Below the pieces are notes generated by a model. It did no database searches. It was not told the DNA's origin and saw only the letters and a list, made by a program, of their open reading frames with translations. The position numbers were made by a program, and so were the translations under genes. Below are positions 9,208-18,687 of a stretch of 32,629 nt of DNA, one piece after another (positions within the stretch are counted from its first letter, which is position 1; the number at the start of each line of letters is the position of its first letter). The DNA comes from Akkermansiaceae bacterium (lineage in GTDB: Bacteria > Verrucomicrobiota > Verrucomicrobiia > Verrucomicrobiales > Akkermansiaceae): contig WTJZ01000112.1 of assembly GCA_011524615.1 (NCBI GenBank), positions 1 to 32,629 of the forward strand, written 5' to 3'.

Positions 9208-9230
9208 TCCATACAGCAGTATATAATATA

Positions 9231-12200
9231 ATGAGCAAAAGAGTTTTACATCATCCTGAAGTTCCTGCGGACGAGGCTGCAACTAATGTTTGGAGAAGCA
9301 TCCGTGAACATGAGGATACAATTAAGTTTAGACACGAAGCGATTCGTGAATTCTACGATGAAGAAGACACAATGAGCGACGAAGAGCGTGATCTATCACG
9401 TCGTAACTTCGTTAAACTCATGGGGGCATCTACTGCACTTGCAGGTCTTGGTCTCGCATCATGTCGTCGTCCAGAGGCGTATATCCTTCCATACGCTGAC
9501 GCACCAGAGTGGGTTGTTCCAGGACGTCCACTCCTCTACGCTACGACGATGCCGTCAGCGGGTGCGAGTGTTCCACTTCTCGTTAAGTCATACGAGTCTC
9601 GCCCAACACTCCTTCAGCCTAACACGTCTCACCCTGATAACATGGGGACAGACTCACACGTTCAGGCTTCTATCCTCAACCTTTACAGCCCATCACGTTC
9701 GCAAAGCTTCCTTAAGGACGGAGCGAAGGTAGATAAGGCAGAGTTCGACGCATTCTTCGCTGGAGTGCAGAAGAACGCTGGTAAGCTTGGTGTGGTCTTC
9801 GGTTCTGACGAGTCTCCTACTCGTAACCGTCTCGCTAAGGCTCTCGCTAAGAAGTTCAGAGGTATCAAGTTCTACTCGTATGAGGCACTTGAAAACGACG
9901 CGGCAAACAGCACGATCGACAAGGCATTCAATGCGAATGGCGTTAAGCTAGTTCCTCAACTGAAGAAGGCTGACCGTATCCTTTCACTCGACAGTGACTT
10001 CATCGAGCTCGATGCCAAGTCATCTGCTCTTGATTACTCTAAGAAGCGTCAAGGTGGTGGTGATAACTACGACCAAGAAGTAGATGAGAAGAAGATGAAC
10101 CGTCTCTACCAAGTAGAGTCAATCTTCTCACTCACAGGTGGTATGGCTGATCACCGTCTCCGTGTAGCTCCATCAGAGGTTTCTAAGATCGGGGTAGCAG
10201 TAGCGATCGAGGCGAATAAGACTCTTAAAAATGATAAGCTTGCTAAGGCACTTGCTGGACTTAAAGCTGACATCAAGCCAGCTGGCGAAGGTGAAGAAGC
10301 TGAGAAGTACGCTAAGTACCTCAAGGAGTGGGTAGCAAACTGTGCTAAAGACCTCATCTCTAAGAAAGGTAAGTCACTTGTTCTCGTTGGTACTCAACAG
10401 CCTGCTGAACTCCACGCACTCGGTCTTGCTCTTAACGAGGCTCTTGGCTCATTCGGTAGAACGCTTAAGGCATACGCTTCTAAAGGATCTAAGCTGGGAA
10501 CTATCTCAGACCTTAAGGCTGACGTTGATGCTAAGAAGGTTGATTCACTTCTCATCCTTACGCCATCTAACCCACTCTTCGATGCTCCAGCATCAGTAGA
10601 CTTCGCGGGTATCCTTAAGGATGTTGAGTTCTCGATTCACGTTGGTGAGCGCACAGATAAGACGGCGTTCGGTTCATCATGGCACGTTCCAGCAACTCAT
10701 TACCTTGAGAGCTGGGGAGACACGGTATCATCAAACGGTGCATACTCAGTCATCCAACCACTCATCCTTCCTCTCTACCCTAACACTTTCTCAGAGGTAG
10801 ATATCCTTACTGCGCTTCTTAAAGGTGGGACACTTGCTGCTCCTACGGCACAAGAGCCATCAGCAGGATACTACGAAGTGAAGGCTACCTTCGCAGCAGA
10901 AGTATCAGGTAGTGCATCAGCATGGAACGAGCTTCTTAAGACCGGTTTCAATAAGAAGTCAGTACTTAAGCCTGTATCATTCACAGGGGTAGCATCACAG
11001 AAGGCACTTGCTGAGCGTTATGCAACAGCTCCTTCAGCAGAAGCACTTGAAGTCATCCTTGCTAAGGACCACTCAATCGCTGACGGTCGTTACATCGACA
11101 ACGCTTGGCTCCAGGAAGCTCCAGACCCAATCGTGAAGCTTACATGGGACAACGCTGCTATCGTTTCTCCTAAGACCGCTAAAGAAATCGGCGTATATGA
11201 CAAGATCGTTGAGCTTGAGAAATGGAATGCAGGTCGTCCAGAGATCGGTGAAGCATCACAAGCAAGAGCACCAAAGGCTAAGATCACTGTTGACGGTGTC
11301 GAGGTTGAGATTCCAGTACTCGTTGGCTTCGGTCAAGCAGACTACACCATTACCCTTCCTGTTGGATATGGACAGGGTGCCGATGATGAGCGTAATTCAG
11401 CTGATAAGTTTGACGCGAATGCTCCTACCGTAGGTCACGTTGGTCTCAACACAGGTTTCAATGTTTACCCACTTCGTAAGGAAGCATCTGAATTCCTCCT
11501 CAAGGGAGCGAAAGTAGAGCCTCTTAAGGAAACATACAAAGTTGCTTCTACTCAAGAGCACCATGCTATGTACGGACGTGCGCTTGCTCGTGAGATCTCA
11601 ACGCATGAGTCAAACCACGCTAAGGGAGACTACCAGAAGCAACTCGACAACGTCGCGAAGCAGGGAATGGACTCTCACATTCCACCAAACATCCCACTCT
11701 ACAAATCGAAGGATAAGGAGCAAAAGAGCCTCCTCAGCGATGAGATCCACCAGTGGGCGATGACCATCGACCTTAACACCTGTACAGGTTGTAACGCATG
11801 TTTGATCGCGTGTCAGGCAGAGAACAACATCCCAGTAGTAGGTAAGGAGCAAGTTGCTCGTGGTCGTGAGATGCACTGGATCCGTATGGACCGTTACTAC
11901 GCGTCACAAGAGAACGAGTATGATGATCACGGTCACATGAAGGATAAGAAGACTCCATCATGGATCTCTGATAACCCAGCTATGATTCCTCAGCCGGTAG
12001 CATGTACTCAGTGTGAGTCTGCACCATGTGAGACCGTATGTCCGGTGAATGCTACTGTTCACACCGAGGAAGGTCTCAACGCAATGGCTTATAACCGTTG
12101 TATCGGTACTCGTTACTGCGCGAACAACTGCCCATTCAAGGCTCGTCGATTCAACTTCTTCGACTACAACAAGCGTAACCCAATCATCAAGAAGAACCTC

Positions 12201-12659
12201 TACAGAGGACCATTCGGTGAGAAGCAAGTTGGTAGCCCAGAGCACCTCCAACGTAACCCGAACGTTTCTGTTCGTATGCGTGGTGTCATGGAGAAGTGTA
12301 CATACTGTGTGCAAGCAATCGAGCTCGCTAAGATCAAGCAGAAGCAAATCACTAAGAAGAAGGCAGAAGCTGCTGGTCTCTCAGTAAACGCGATCATCTC
12401 TAAGGAAGATCTCCGTGTGCCAACAGATGCTGTGAAAGTAGCATGTCAGAGCGCATGTCCTTCTGACTCGGTTTCATTCGGTAACCTCCTCAACAAGGAA
12501 GATAAGGTAAACCGTGCGAAAGGCAGCAAGCGTAACTACGAGCTCCTCAAGTATATCGGTACGTTCTCACGTACGACATACCTTGCTCGTGTGAAGAACC
12601 CTAACCCAGCAATGCCAGATGCTAAGTACATCGGTCTTGCGACTATCAACATCCACTAA
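9231..12659 (+). CDS. actB: alternative complex III iron-sulfur/molybdopterin-like subunit ActB
   Basis: ActB is the large peripheral ACIII subunit, a fusion of a molybdopterin-oxidoreductase-like domain (about residues 80-750, normally without Mo cofactor in ACIII) and a ferredoxin-like domain. A twin-arginine motif SRRNFVK (56-62) is followed by a hydrophobic stretch and a lipobox-like LASC (75-78), suggesting Tat export and lipid anchoring at Cys78. The C-terminal Fe-S region has four Cys clusters: CTGCNACLIAC (851-861), CTQCESAPCETVCP (925-938), CIGTRYCANNCP (957-968), and CTYC (1023-1026) paired with CQSAC (1072-1076). This fits three [4Fe-4S] and one [3Fe-4S]. The length, 1142 aa, is normal to slightly long. 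Codon use is strongly biased (Arg mostly CGT, Leu mostly CTT/CTC), as expected for high expression. Confidence 0.95.
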   Translation: MSKRVLHHPEVPADEAATNVWRSIREHEDTIKFRHEAIREFYDEEDTMSDEERDLSRRNFVKLMGASTALAGLGLASCRRPEAYILPYADAPEWVVPGRPLLYATTMPSAGASVPLLVKSYESRPTLLQPNTSHPDNMGTDSHVQASILNLYSPSRSQSFLKDGAKVDKAEFDAFFAGVQKNAGKLGVVFGSDESPTRNRLAKALAKKFRGIKFYSYEALENDAANSTIDKAFNANGVKLVPQLKKADRILSLDSDFIELDAKSSALDYSKKRQGGGDNYDQEVDEKKMNRLYQVESIFSLTGGMADHRLRVAPSEVSKIGVAVAIEANKTLKNDKLAKALAGLKADIKPAGEGEEAEKYAKYLKEWVANCAKDLISKKGKSLVLVGTQQPAELHALGLALNEALGSFGRTLKAYASKGSKLGTISDLKADVDAKKVDSLLILTPSNPLFDAPASVDFAGILKDVEFSIHVGERTDKTAFGSSWHVPATHYLESWGDTVSSNGAYSVIQPLILPLYPNTFSEVDILTALLKGGTLAAPTAQEPSAGYYEVKATFAAEVSGSASAWNELLKTGFNKKSVLKPVSFTGVASQKALAERYATAPSAEALEVILAKDHSIADGRYIDNAWLQEAPDPIVKLTWDNAAIVSPKTAKEIGVYDKIVELEKWNAGRPEIGEASQARAPKAKITVDGVEVEIPVLVGFGQADYTITLPVGYGQGADDERNSADKFDANAPTVGHVGLNTGFNVYPLRKEASEFLLKGAKVEPLKETYKVASTQEHHAMYGRALAREISTHESNHAKGDYQKQLDNVAKQGMDSHIPPNIPLYKSKDKEQKSLLSDEIHQWAMTIDLNTCTGCNACLIACQAENNIPVVGKEQVARGREMHWIRMDRYYASQENEYDDHGHMKDKKTPSWISDNPAMIPQPVACTQCESAPCETVCPVNATVHTEEGLNAMAYNRCIGTRYCANNCPFKARRFNFFDYNKRNPIIKKNLYRGPFGEKQVGSPEHLQRNPNVSVRMRGVMEKCTYCVQAIELAKIKQKQITKKKAEAAGLSVNAIISKEDLRVPTDAVKVACQSACPSDSVSFGNLLNKEDKVNRAKGSKRNYELLKYIGTFSRTTYLARVKNPNPAMPDAKYIGLATINIH

Positions 12660-12670
12660 TCTCTGATCCC

Positions 12671-14158
12671 ATGGCAACAGATTCATCAACAAAAACTGCA
12701 GGAGAGCGTAAGGGACCAAAAATTCCGGTTCTTCTACGTGAAGAGCTTATCCTTAACAACCGCTCCTACAACTGGATCACAGAACGTATCTGTGGTATTG
12801 TTGAGAAGCCACAGCCTAAGCTCTGGTGGCTCCTCTTCATCCCATGTGCATTAATCGCTGCGATTGGTGTTGGGTTCGGTCTAACGTACCTCGTATCTAC
12901 TGGTGTAGGTGTATGGGGTAACTCGAACCGCGTTATGTGGGGTTGGCCGATTGTTAACTTCGTATTCTGGATTGGTATCGGTCACGCTGGTACGCTGATC
13001 TCCGCTATTCTCTTCCTGACGAGGCAGAACTGGCGTACCTCTATTAACCGTGCCGCAGAGGCGATGACGATCTTCGCGGTATGTTGTGCAGGTATCTATC
13101 CAGTCTTCCACGTTGGTCGTGTATGGATGGTGTGGTTCCTCGCTCCGATCCCAAATGCGAACGCAATTTGGCAGAACTTTAAGTCGCCACTCCTCTGGGA
13201 CGTATTCGCGGTATCTACCTACTTCACTGTATCGGTGATCTTCTGGTACCTCGGTATGGTTCCTGACCTCGCGACCCTTCGTGACCGTGCGAAGAGCAAG
13301 ATCTCACAGATCCTCTATGGTATCTTCTCTCTCGGATGGCGTGGATCTAACCGTCACTGGCAACACTATGAGGTAGCATACCTCATCCTGGCGGCGATCT
13401 CTACTCCACTCGTACTCTCAGTACACTCGATCGTATCATTCGACTTTGCTACCTCAGTAGTACCAGGATGGCACACCACGATTTTCCCACCATACTTCGT
13501 AGCTGGTGCGGTATTCGGCGGATTCGCGATGGTACTCACGATCATGATCCCGGCTCGTTCACTCTACGGCCTTCACGACATGATCACGATGAAGCACATC
13601 GACAACATGGCTAAGATCATCCTTACGACTGGTACAGTTGTAGGTTACGCATACCTCATGGAGCTCTTCGTAGCATTCTTCTCAGGTGCTAAGTACGAGG
13701 CGATGGCATTCACGTATCGTCTCACAGGTCCAGAGGCCGCTGGTTACTGGCTCATGATGTCATGTAACGTGATCTCCCCACAACTCTTCTGGTGGAGAGC
13801 ATGCCGTGAGAACCTCTGGGTTGTTATGGGTGTTTGTATGGCAGTTAACGTTGGTATGTGGTTCGAGCGTTTCGTGATCATTGTAACGACTCTCCCACGT
13901 ATGTGGCTCCCAGGTGACTGGAAGACATATGACCCAAGTGCAGTGGACGTATTCACGTTCGTTGGTACGATCGGTATGTTCCTCACCCTATTCAGCCTCT
14001 TCCTCCGCTTCCTCCCATGTATCAACATCGCAGAGGTGAAGTGGACGCTTCCTCAGAGTGATCCTCACCATGAAGATAAGGAAGAAATCGAAGACGACGG
14101 CATCGAAGTCATTCCTACTTACCAAAGAGAAATCGACAACGGAGCAACAAAAGCATAA
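12671..14158 (+). CDS. actC: alternative complex III NrfD/PsrC-like membrane subunit ActC
   Basis: This 495-aa polytopic membrane protein of the NrfD/PsrC family has about ten predicted hydrophobic helices between residues ~50 and ~460. ActC is one of two quinol-interacting integral subunits of ACIII and sits under ActB. The NRVMWGWPIVNFVFWIGIGHAGT segment marks the family (quoted here only as a short signature around residues 86-108, with His105). A second conserved stretch includes HVGRVW (147-152). The N-terminal ~45 residues and the acidic C-terminal ~35 residues are cytoplasmic tails. It begins 11 bp after actB and is followed by actD after 20 bp, all without Shine-Dalgarno motifs. Confidence 0.95.
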   Translation: MATDSSTKTAGERKGPKIPVLLREELILNNRSYNWITERICGIVEKPQPKLWWLLFIPCALIAAIGVGFGLTYLVSTGVGVWGNSNRVMWGWPIVNFVFWIGIGHAGTLISAILFLTRQNWRTSINRAAEAMTIFAVCCAGIYPVFHVGRVWMVWFLAPIPNANAIWQNFKSPLLWDVFAVSTYFTVSVIFWYLGMVPDLATLRDRAKSKISQILYGIFSLGWRGSNRHWQHYEVAYLILAAISTPLVLSVHSIVSFDFATSVVPGWHTTIFPPYFVAGAVFGGFAMVLTIMIPARSLYGLHDMITMKHIDNMAKIILTTGTVVGYAYLMELFVAFFSGAKYEAMAFTYRLTGPEAAGYWLMMSCNVISPQLFWWRACRENLWVVMGVCMAVNVGMWFERFVIIVTTLPRMWLPGDWKTYDPSAVDVFTFVGTIGMFLTLFSLFLRFLPCINIAEVKWTLPQSDPHHEDKEEIEDDGIEVIPTYQREIDNGATKA

Positions 14159-14178
14159 CCCTAACCTAATATTTTACA

Positions 14179-14733
14179 GTGAGCAAATCAGTTAAAAAAG
14201 TATACGGCTACCTTGCAGAGATTGAGACTCCGTCGAAGCTCTGGAAGGCATGTGAAAAGTGTCGTGACGCTGGATTCAAGAAGTGGGATGCGTTCTCTTC
14301 GTTCCCAGTTCACGGTCTGGACAAAGCGATGGGGCTTAAGAAGTCGATCCTTCCTTACCTTGTATTCTTTGGTGGTCTTACCGGTATCACTACCGGTTTC
14401 CTCCTCGCCTACATCACACAGGTACAGATCTACCCAACCGTAGTACAGGCTAAGCCTGCTAACATCTTCACAGTAGCAGCATTCTTCCCGATCATGTTCG
14501 AGCTTACAATCCTTCTCTCAGGATTCACCACGCTCTTTGGACTACTCGGACTTATGGGACTTCCTCGTCTGAACCACCCTCTCTTTGCTTCTAAGCAGTT
14601 CAAGAGAGTAACAGACGACGGTCTCTACATCGCGATCGAAGCGCGTGACCCTAAGTTCTCTCCAGAGGCAACTAAGGCGTTCCTTGAAGAGATCGGTGGA
14701 TATAACATCGAACTCGTAGAAGACGACGAATAA
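14179..14733 (+). CDS. actD: alternative complex III subunit ActD (DUF3341)
   Basis: ActD is a small ACIII subunit of the DUF3341 family. It is 184 aa with a cytoplasmic N-terminal alpha/beta portion (YGYLAEIETPSKL, WDAFSSFPVHGLDKAMGLK) and a hairpin of two transmembrane helices (about residues 56-78 and 95-120). No cofactor motif is present; it is thought to be structural, bracing ActC and ActF. The start is GTG at 14179. This is the only start that keeps the family N-terminus complete, and there is no ATG upstream. It lies between actC and actE in the usual ACIII order. Confidence 0.93.
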   Translation: MSKSVKKVYGYLAEIETPSKLWKACEKCRDAGFKKWDAFSSFPVHGLDKAMGLKKSILPYLVFFGGLTGITTGFLLAYITQVQIYPTVVQAKPANIFTVAAFFPIMFELTILLSGFTTLFGLLGLMGLPRLNHPLFASKQFKRVTDDGLYIAIEARDPKFSPEATKAFLEEIGGYNIELVEDDE

Positions 14734-14765
14734 GCATCAACACAACACTTTAGAATCTATTCGAT

Positions 14766-15413
14766 ATGATCAAATATTTCTTAATCATCTTTACTGCTAT
14801 TGCAGTGCTTATCATGGGCGTATTCGGCTTCAGAGGCCGTAAGTTCCGTGACACTCCAGTACGCCTCTTCCCAGATATGGAAGTGATGGACAAGGTCCAG
14901 GGGCAGATGGATAGCGAATTCTTCGCTGACGGTGTGGCATCACGTCCACAAGTTCCAGGAACAGTTGTTCACTCAGCTGACTCTAGCATCTACTCAATCG
15001 AGTTCGGTGAAGGTCGTGAGGGTTACTACTACGAAGGTAAGTTCGGCGACTACTTCGGTGCAGGACTTCCTAAGGAGCTTAACCTCAATAAGGACAACAT
15101 CGAGGCATTCCTCGGTCGTGGTCAAGAGCGCTACGGTATCTACTGTGCAGTATGTCACGGTGAAGCTGGTGACGGCGCAGGTGTAACGAGCAAGTACGGT
15201 ATCGCAGGTATCGCGAACTTCCACGCTCCTAACTACTCAGCATCACAATATCCTGACGGACGTCTCTATGACGTAATCACTAACGGTAAGGGGAACATGA
15301 GCGGATACGGATACAACATCCCAGTCGCTGACCGATGGGCAATCGTTGCCTACGTGCGTGCTCTCCAAAACGCGAAAAACATCCCTCTCTCGGAGGCAAC
15401 AATCACAGAATAA
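14766..15413 (+). CDS. actE: alternative complex III monohaem cytochrome c subunit ActE
   Basis: This is a membrane-anchored monohaem cytochrome c of ACIII, 215 aa. It has an N-terminal hydrophobic helix (residues 3-21) and a periplasmic class I cytochrome domain with CAVCH at 127-131 followed by GEAGDGAG. The likely distal ligand is Met178 in GNMSGYG, and the domain ends with the WAIVAYVRALQ helix. In ACIII complexes ActE is the exit haem toward an oxidase or soluble carrier. The first ~25 residues lack an obvious lipobox Cys, so here the anchor should be the transmembrane helix rather than a lipid. Spacing is 32 bp after actD and 24 bp before actF. Confidence 0.93.
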   Translation: MIKYFLIIFTAIAVLIMGVFGFRGRKFRDTPVRLFPDMEVMDKVQGQMDSEFFADGVASRPQVPGTVVHSADSSIYSIEFGEGREGYYYEGKFGDYFGAGLPKELNLNKDNIEAFLGRGQERYGIYCAVCHGEAGDGAGVTSKYGIAGIANFHAPNYSASQYPDGRLYDVITNGKGNMSGYGYNIPVADRWAIVAYVRALQNAKNIPLSEATITE

Positions 15414-15437
15414 ACGTAACACTACACATTTAATACT

Positions 15438-16841
15438 ATGGGACACTTTGTTACATCAGCAAATATACCAGTAGATGGTGAAAAGCTTACTCACCCACTG
15501 GTGAAGACGCTTAAGCTAGTATCTGCTGCCGTTGCCGTAATCGGTCTTGGCGTTGGAGCCTTCATTTGGTTCGGTCAAGAAGACGAAGTCGTTAAGGGAT
15601 CATACACGTACTCTTACCTCTTCGGATTTACCTTCTTCCTTACACTCGCTATTGGTGGGTGTTTCTGGACTCTTCTTCACAACGTTTCTAACTCAGGTTG
15701 GGGAACGTCTGTTCGTCGTATCTTTGAGAACCTTGGATTTGTATTCCCATTCATGTTCATTCTCATGATTCCATTCTTCTTCCCAGACTTCCAGAAGTAC
15801 CTCTGGGAGTGGCTAACGATCTTCAACGACGTTACAGCTGCTGAAGGTGTGAGCCGTTACGCTGGTACTCTTACACTCTTCGGTGCTGAGGTTCCACATG
15901 GCGGATTCTACGGAACAGTAGGCAACTCAGAGCTCCACTACGGACTCATGGATAAGCATGAAGCTATCCTTGATACGAAGTCATGGTACATGAACCCAGT
16001 GGCTTGGTACATCCGTGCGGTATTCTACTTCGCGTCACTCGGCTTCGTGATCTGGCACATGAGAAACCTCTCAGTGAAGCAAGACACAGACCCGAATCCA
16101 GGCGTTAAGAACCTCTTCACTGCTCGTGCACACGCATCATGGGGGCTCCCAATCTTCGGTGTCGCACTGACCTTCTGGGCATTCGACTTCGTCATGGCTC
16201 TCGATTATAAGTGGTTCTCTACAATGTGGGGTGTCTACTTCTTCGCAGGATGTGCGATGTCTTCAATGGCTCTCATCATTCTTACTGTGATCACGCTTCG
16301 CCGTCTCGGTTACCTTAAGCACGTTGTCTCAACAGAGCACTTCCACCTCATGGGTAAACTGAACTTCGCGTTCGTTGTCTTCTGGGCATACATCACATTC
16401 TCTCAGTTCTTCCTCTACTGGTACGCTAACGTAACAGAGGAGACGTCATACTACCTCCTTCGTAATACAGAAGGCTGGAACATTGTTAGTATCTGTCTCG
16501 TATTTGGTCACTTCGCACTCCCAATGCTCGGTCTTATCCGTCAGGACGTGAAGAAGAACATGACCTACATGACGGTTATGACAATCTATCTTCTTACCAT
16601 CCACATGGTAGATGTATACCACATGATCATCCCAGAGCGTGCACCATCACTCTCCCTCATTCTAGGTCTAGGTGATATCCAACTCTGGTTCGGTGAATTC
16701 AAGTCATGGGGATGTGACATCCTCGGCTTCATCACCATCGGAGCAGCGTTTGTCTTCTTCTACCTTAATAACCTTACCTCGGTTGCGCTCTACCCACACC
16801 GCGACCCACGTATCCTCGAATCTGCTAACGTACACAACTAA
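15438..16841 (+). CDS. actF: alternative complex III NrfD-like membrane subunit ActF
   Basis: ActF is the second large integral subunit of ACIII, related to ActC. It is 467 aa with about ten hydrophobic helices (first near residues 24-46, last near 430-450). A large extramembrane loop around residues 125-185 contains EVPHGGFYG and SELHYGLMDKHEAI. Family-typical segments include ARAHASWGLPIFG, FDFVMALDYKWFSTMWGVYFF (signature near residues 250-270) and a late helix with HMVDVYHMIIPE. It carries no haem motif. Its stop codon overlaps the next start as TAATG, so the small downstream gene is probably translationally coupled. Confidence 0.94.
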   Translation: MGHFVTSANIPVDGEKLTHPLVKTLKLVSAAVAVIGLGVGAFIWFGQEDEVVKGSYTYSYLFGFTFFLTLAIGGCFWTLLHNVSNSGWGTSVRRIFENLGFVFPFMFILMIPFFFPDFQKYLWEWLTIFNDVTAAEGVSRYAGTLTLFGAEVPHGGFYGTVGNSELHYGLMDKHEAILDTKSWYMNPVAWYIRAVFYFASLGFVIWHMRNLSVKQDTDPNPGVKNLFTARAHASWGLPIFGVALTFWAFDFVMALDYKWFSTMWGVYFFAGCAMSSMALIILTVITLRRLGYLKHVVSTEHFHLMGKLNFAFVVFWAYITFSQFFLYWYANVTEETSYYLLRNTEGWNIVSICLVFGHFALPMLGLIRQDVKKNMTYMTVMTIYLLTIHMVDVYHMIIPERAPSLSLILGLGDIQLWFGEFKSWGCDILGFITIGAAFVFFYLNNLTSVALYPHRDPRILESANVHN

Positions 16842-17191
16842 TGGACCCACAAAGAGATACCCCACTAAAAAGATTTGGAGCATTCTGGATTGGACTCTTC
16901 ATTGTAGTTTCATTCGGAGTAGCGGCACTCTTCCTTTCGCCTTCATTCAAGGCTGATATGGAGGACCCAGCCCTTCAATCACAATACGAAGCGCGTCTTG
17001 CGATCAAAGCTGATGTAGACGCGGCACAAGCAGAGCAGTTCGAGTTCAAGAAGAACGGAAACAAGGCTCAAGTAGCACCAGAACAAGCGTTCGCTTACAC
17101 CGCTAAGCAACTCCTCACGGCTCAGCCTAAGAAGACTGGCACGGTTGTTCCTGGATCACCAACTGATCTCAAGAATAACTCAGGTAACTAA
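16841..17191 (+). CDS. small single-helix membrane protein, ACIII/oxidase-linked, function unknown
   Basis: I do not recognise this 116-aa protein. It has one N-terminal membrane helix (about residues 13-33, WIGLFIVVSFGVAALFL) and a hydrophilic, Ala/Gln/Lys-rich tail that should face the periplasm, with no Cys and no haem or metal motif. The TAATG overlap with actF and the tight spacing to the ccoN-like gene (20 bp) argue that it is a real gene made together with the complex. It may be a small structural subunit bridging ACIII and the next block. Codon use matches the operon. Confidence 0.75.
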   Translation: MDPQRDTPLKRFGAFWIGLFIVVSFGVAALFLSPSFKADMEDPALQSQYEARLAIKADVDAAQAEQFEFKKNGNKAQVAPEQAFAYTAKQLLTAQPKKTGTVVPGSPTDLKNNSGN

Positions 17192-17211
17192 ACCCTAGCG
17201 TACTCATTAAG

Positions 17212-18678
17212 ATGTCAAACGACCAAACTAATACACTAGATGCACGTCTCCGTACGGCTATCGATAAGTCGGTCAGCAACCCAGTGATGTTCTTCTTCAC
17301 GACCGGTGCTCTCTGGCTTGTGGTATCGATCCTCCTCGGGGTGCTTGCGTCACTTAAGTCACACTGGCCAACGTTCTTCGAAGCGTTTGGTGAACTCAGC
17401 ACCGGACGTGCATATGTAGCACACCTCAATGTCCTCATCTACGGATGGTGTTTCCCTGCTGCATTCGGAGCGATCATCTGGTTCATGTCTCGTCTCTGTC
17501 GTAAGGAGTCAAAGCATGCTGGTATCATCGTTGCCGCTGGCCTCGTATGGAACTTCGGTGTAGTAATCGGCCTCCTCGGTGTCATGCTCGGTAAGAGTAC
17601 AGGTGTACCTTGGATGGAGTTCCCTAACCAATGTTGGGTGATCTTCCTCTTTGCTTACATTCTCATCGCGATCTGGAGCTTCGTACAGTTCCGTGTTCGT
17701 GAGGGTGGCCATGTTTATATCTCACAGTGGTATATTCTTGCAGCGCTCTTCCTCTTCCCTTGGATCTTCTGTTCTGCTCATATCTTCACATTTGTCTTCG
17801 ACGGACATCCTGTGATGACAGCAGCGGTAGCAAGCTGGTTCAAGTCGTCGATCGTGAACCTCTTCTTCATCCCAGTAGCAGCAGCTTCTGTGTACTACAT
17901 CGCTCCTAAGGTAACAGGACGTCCAGTACACAGCTACAGCCTAGCGCTCCTCGGATTCTGGACTCTCATCATTCTCGGTGCATGGGGCGGTATCCAAAAG
18001 CTTACTGGTGCTCCACTCCCAGCGTTCATGCCTTATGTCAGTGCGGCTGCGGGTGTTCTCTTCTTCATCCCTGCGTTGACGATCGGATACAACATCCTCA
18101 TGACGACTAAGTCTCATCATGATCTCGCTAAGAAGAGTCCTTCACTCCGCTTCACTGTTGCGAGTGTGATTGCTCTCATCGGAATGGGAGTTGCTGGTGT
18201 ATTCCTCAATCTCCCAAGTGTTATGAGAGGGACTCAGTTCAGTCTCTCTGGATATGGTTACGAGATCCTTGCTCTCTACGGTGTCTTCAGCATGAGCATG
18301 TTCGCAGCGATTTATTACATCGTACCACGTGTAACTAAGCGTGAGTGGCTCGCTCCGTCTTTCATCCGTACTCACTTCAACCTTTCAGCGTACGGTGTCA
18401 TTGCAGTCGTGATGGGATCAATCCTCGGCGGATACCTCCAAGGCGCAGCTGTTGAAGCGATCGACCAACCATTTAGCGACGCGAAGGCGACGGCGTACAT
18501 GATCAGTATCTTTAACTCGATTGCTTGGGTGATCATTCTGATCTCGAACCTCGCATTCCTCTTCCACATTCTCTTAATGGCAGTACGTCTCGGCCGTCAC
18601 AGCAAGCACGCTACTCTCATCGAGGAACATCACGGGTCATCACCACACGGTGCAGATGGCAAAGTTAACAACTACTAA
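17212..18678 (+). CDS. ccoN-like: CcoN-like haem-copper oxidase subunit I lacking active-site ligands
   Basis: This is a 488-aa polytopic membrane protein of the cbb3 oxidase subunit I fold, with about 12 helices. Family features include VAHLNVLIYGWCFP (low-spin-haem His71 position, helix II), VYYIAPK...RPVHSYSLALLGFW and YYIVPRV. Against remembered CcoN sequences, the CuB histidines are gone. The helix VI WYGHN motif is WFKSS here (Ser212), and the helix VII HH pair is Gln262-Lys263 within GGIQKLTGAPLP. The helix X HVH motif, which binds both haems, is replaced around GYGYEILALYG (347-357); no His occurs between 304 and 387. Only His71 of the haem/CuB set remains. It therefore cannot reduce oxygen as a normal cbb3 enzyme. 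The frame is intact and codon use is strong, so it is not a decaying pseudogene. Confidence 0.85.
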   Translation: MSNDQTNTLDARLRTAIDKSVSNPVMFFFTTGALWLVVSILLGVLASLKSHWPTFFEAFGELSTGRAYVAHLNVLIYGWCFPAAFGAIIWFMSRLCRKESKHAGIIVAAGLVWNFGVVIGLLGVMLGKSTGVPWMEFPNQCWVIFLFAYILIAIWSFVQFRVREGGHVYISQWYILAALFLFPWIFCSAHIFTFVFDGHPVMTAAVASWFKSSIVNLFFIPVAAASVYYIAPKVTGRPVHSYSLALLGFWTLIILGAWGGIQKLTGAPLPAFMPYVSAAAGVLFFIPALTIGYNILMTTKSHHDLAKKSPSLRFTVASVIALIGMGVAGVFLNLPSVMRGTQFSLSGYGYEILALYGVFSMSMFAAIYYIVPRVTKREWLAPSFIRTHFNLSAYGVIAVVMGSILGGYLQGAAVEAIDQPFSDAKATAYMISIFNSIAWVIILISNLAFLFHILLMAVRLGRHSKHATLIEEHHGSSPHGADGKVNNY

Positions 18679-18687
18679 TTTAATCTC

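Noticed and set aside
11958..12347. Long antisense open frames inside actB and other operon genes
   Set aside because: They arise from the strong codon bias of the real genes; the sense frames carry clear cofactor motifs.
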